64,000 nt of DNA, from contig OY992832.1 in NCBI GenBank assembly GCA_963921425.1, positions 14,730,835 to 14,794,834 on the forward strand, read 5' to 3'. Position numbers and translations under genes: made by a program. This DNA is from Dryas octopetala. Lineage: Eukaryota; Streptophyta; Magnoliopsida; Rosales; Rosaceae. Shown piece after piece: positions 62,798 through 64,000 of the stretch. Within the stretch, counting starts at the first letter, position 1. Each line of letters starts with the position of its first letter. A model generated the notes under the pieces. It had not been told where the DNA came from and did not search any database. It saw only the letters and a list, made by a program, of their open reading frames with translations.

Positions 62798-63024
62798 GCT
62801 TTAATTGCCCCAGTCAACTCATAGACCATAGACTTGAGATCAGTAATTCAAACCAAAACGTTTTTTCTTTTTGGTCAGAAAACAAACACGTATTTTTGCA
62901 ACAAATTAATTTGAGTTTGAGGATGGAAAAAAGGCGTGTGTCGTTGACTCGTTGTTAAAAACAGAAGCAAAAGCCTGGCTAGCTACCAACATTGACTTCA
63001 TTACATGACCAGCACATGCAGTAT

Positions 63025-63033
63025 TATATAAGG
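63025..63033 (+). promoter_or_regulatory. TATA box of the 63.1-kb small gene
   Basis: TATATAAGG about 80 bp before the start codon, a normal plant spacing for TATA to transcript start plus a short leader. Confidence 0.6.
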
Positions 63034-63110
63034 ATCTATATGCACATTTTGGCACAGAGAAAATATATTATAGTCTGATTGATAAATCAAAGCTTTGTTA
63101 ATCTCTAGCT

Positions 63111-63314
63111 ATGGCTTTGCATTTGTTCTCAAACGTCTTCAGCTGCTTTTCAGAAGTCTCTGAAAACAAACGTTATGTATGCGATGGTAATGTTTGTGTT
63201 CTCAGAAATCAAAAGCAGCTTCCGAGTGGGAGAAGATTGAAGGATAATAAGCGAAAGCGGAGCCTGAGGATTTCGTTTGCCCGTCTTTCACTGGGAAGGT
63301 CTCGAAGCTGTTAG
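63111..63314 (+). CDS. Small protein, 67 residues, paralogue of the 38.1-kb gene
   Basis: Single frame from ATG 63111 to TAG 63314. Same plan as the minus-strand copy at 38061-38264: N-terminal SNVFSCFSEVS, central KRYVCDGNVCVLRN, and a basic Ser/Arg-rich tail (SLRISFARLSLGRSRS). Relative to the other copy there are two compensating one-residue length changes around the Lys/Arg-rich segment, yet the total length is equal and the frame intact. With a TATA box upstream it looks like a real gene. I do not recognise the family and propose no function. Confidence 0.72.
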   Translation: MALHLFSNVFSCFSEVSENKRYVCDGNVCVLRNQKQLPSGRRLKDNKRKRSLRISFARLSLGRSRSC

Positions 63315-64000
63315 AGTCTCATCGATCGATTGATGAACTACGTACGTTTTAATGTTTAAGCTAGCTATTAAATGAGGAGATAGCAATGAGTATTTATATA
63401 TATAATTCTTATTAGATATATATTTAATGCATCCTATGTGGGACTAGACTGAACATATATATGTTTTGCTTCATCTGATTATGTAAACTTTCGAATTGAT
63501 TATATATTGCAGAATGCAGAACCTCTAATGGCAAAAGGGTTTGTGTTAAAACTCACTTGCATTCACTAGAGGTGTCCAAATTAAGTTGGACCCCTATTGA
63601 TATCGTCGTCGATCAATAAATTGCCATGTGGTTTTAGACTTTTAGTCCCAAATGTTTGATCAATTAATGAATACTTTTAATTTTCTGATATTTTATGTTA
63701 ATGGTGTCGATCAGTTAATTAATATATTATTCAGCTAAGGAGTAAATTTGACTTCTCTTTTGGAGTAATAAATATATATATATATGGCAAACAAATACAT
63801 GTAATCATAATCATGAAAATGTACGTAAACCCATCAATATATAAAAGTCAAAAACTATATGCCGACATGTAATAGCTGCATTAATTGTAGAATTTTCCAT
63901 CTTTTGAACCTGTTGATCGACATTGCAAAATGTTATAGGACAGTGATTACGCAAATGTGGCCGACCGTGCATCATACTGCTATGTAGACATTTTATCCTA
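63315..64000. other. 3' flank of the small gene, to the window end
   Basis: The first 330 bp belong to the duplicated block. The rest is A+T-rich with a short TA repeat at 63772-63784. No gene is seen. Confidence 0.5.

Larger units (their letters stand above)
62798..63648 (+). repeat. Inverted segmental duplicate, copy B
   Basis: Plus-strand counterpart of 37690-38565 (minus). The match runs from the phrase cagtcaactcatagacc through promoter, gene and 3' flank to tggttttagacttttagt. The long inverted arms that surround copy A are absent here. Confidence 0.85.

Noticed and set aside
1..64000. CRISPR arrays, tRNA or rRNA genes
   Set aside because: No regularly spaced repeats of CRISPR type and no intact tRNA-like or rRNA-like sequence were noticed by eye. 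A short tRNA gene could have been missed; a tRNA scan would settle it.

Overview
The window is nuclear DNA of a flowering plant. Its genes are split by short GT-AG introns, intergenic DNA is A+T-rich with many dinucleotide microsatellites, and the gene set is plant-specific (augmin AUG4, SYP61, a GAMYB-like MYB, a CASP-like protein, a plastid ATP synthase gamma subunit). The protein sequences look eudicot and probably rosid, perhaps Rosaceae. That placement is inference; I ran no search. Exon borders were worked out by hand from splice motifs, reading-frame phase and family resemblance. For every intact gene the exon lengths sum to one open frame.

Layout, left to right: SF3b5/SF3b10 splicing factor (+, its first codons lie off the left edge); AUG4 augmin subunit (-); an RNI-like leucine-rich-repeat protein (+), sharing a 258-bp divergent promoter with AUG4; a hAT-like transposon lying exactly between the stop codons of the RNI-like gene and SYP61; syntaxin SYP61 (-); a mitochondrial-type aconitase pseudogene (-) with about ten lesions; a complex I assembly factor NDUFAF2 homologue (-); a hAT element and a MITE, both with perfect target-site duplications; an intronless chloroplast ATP synthase gamma subunit (+) lacking one of the two redox cysteines; and an S40-type senescence regulator (+).

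From 32 to 43 kb the window is gene-poor. It holds a decayed small subunit of heterodimeric geranylgeranyl diphosphate synthase (-), and a 2.8-kb structure with about 700-bp inverted arms enclosing a 67-residue gene (-). That gene has a paralogue at 63.1 kb (+) inside a duplicated block of about 0.87 kb in opposite orientation. A foldback MITE follows at 40 kb.

The right part carries a GT31 galactosyltransferase (+), a CASP-like 2D1 gene with a GC-AG intron (+), ATG8 (+), a GAMYB-like R2R3-MYB with a candidate miR159 site (-), two neighbouring TIR elements, and the second 67-residue gene (+).

The genes do not form a pathway; this is an ordinary plant gene neighbourhood. The unusual content is in mobile DNA. 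One hAT-like family has ends 0, 3 and 1 bp from the stop codons of three unrelated genes. An inverted-repeat element encloses a duplicated small gene. Two pseudogenes keep enough detail for their lesions to be listed.
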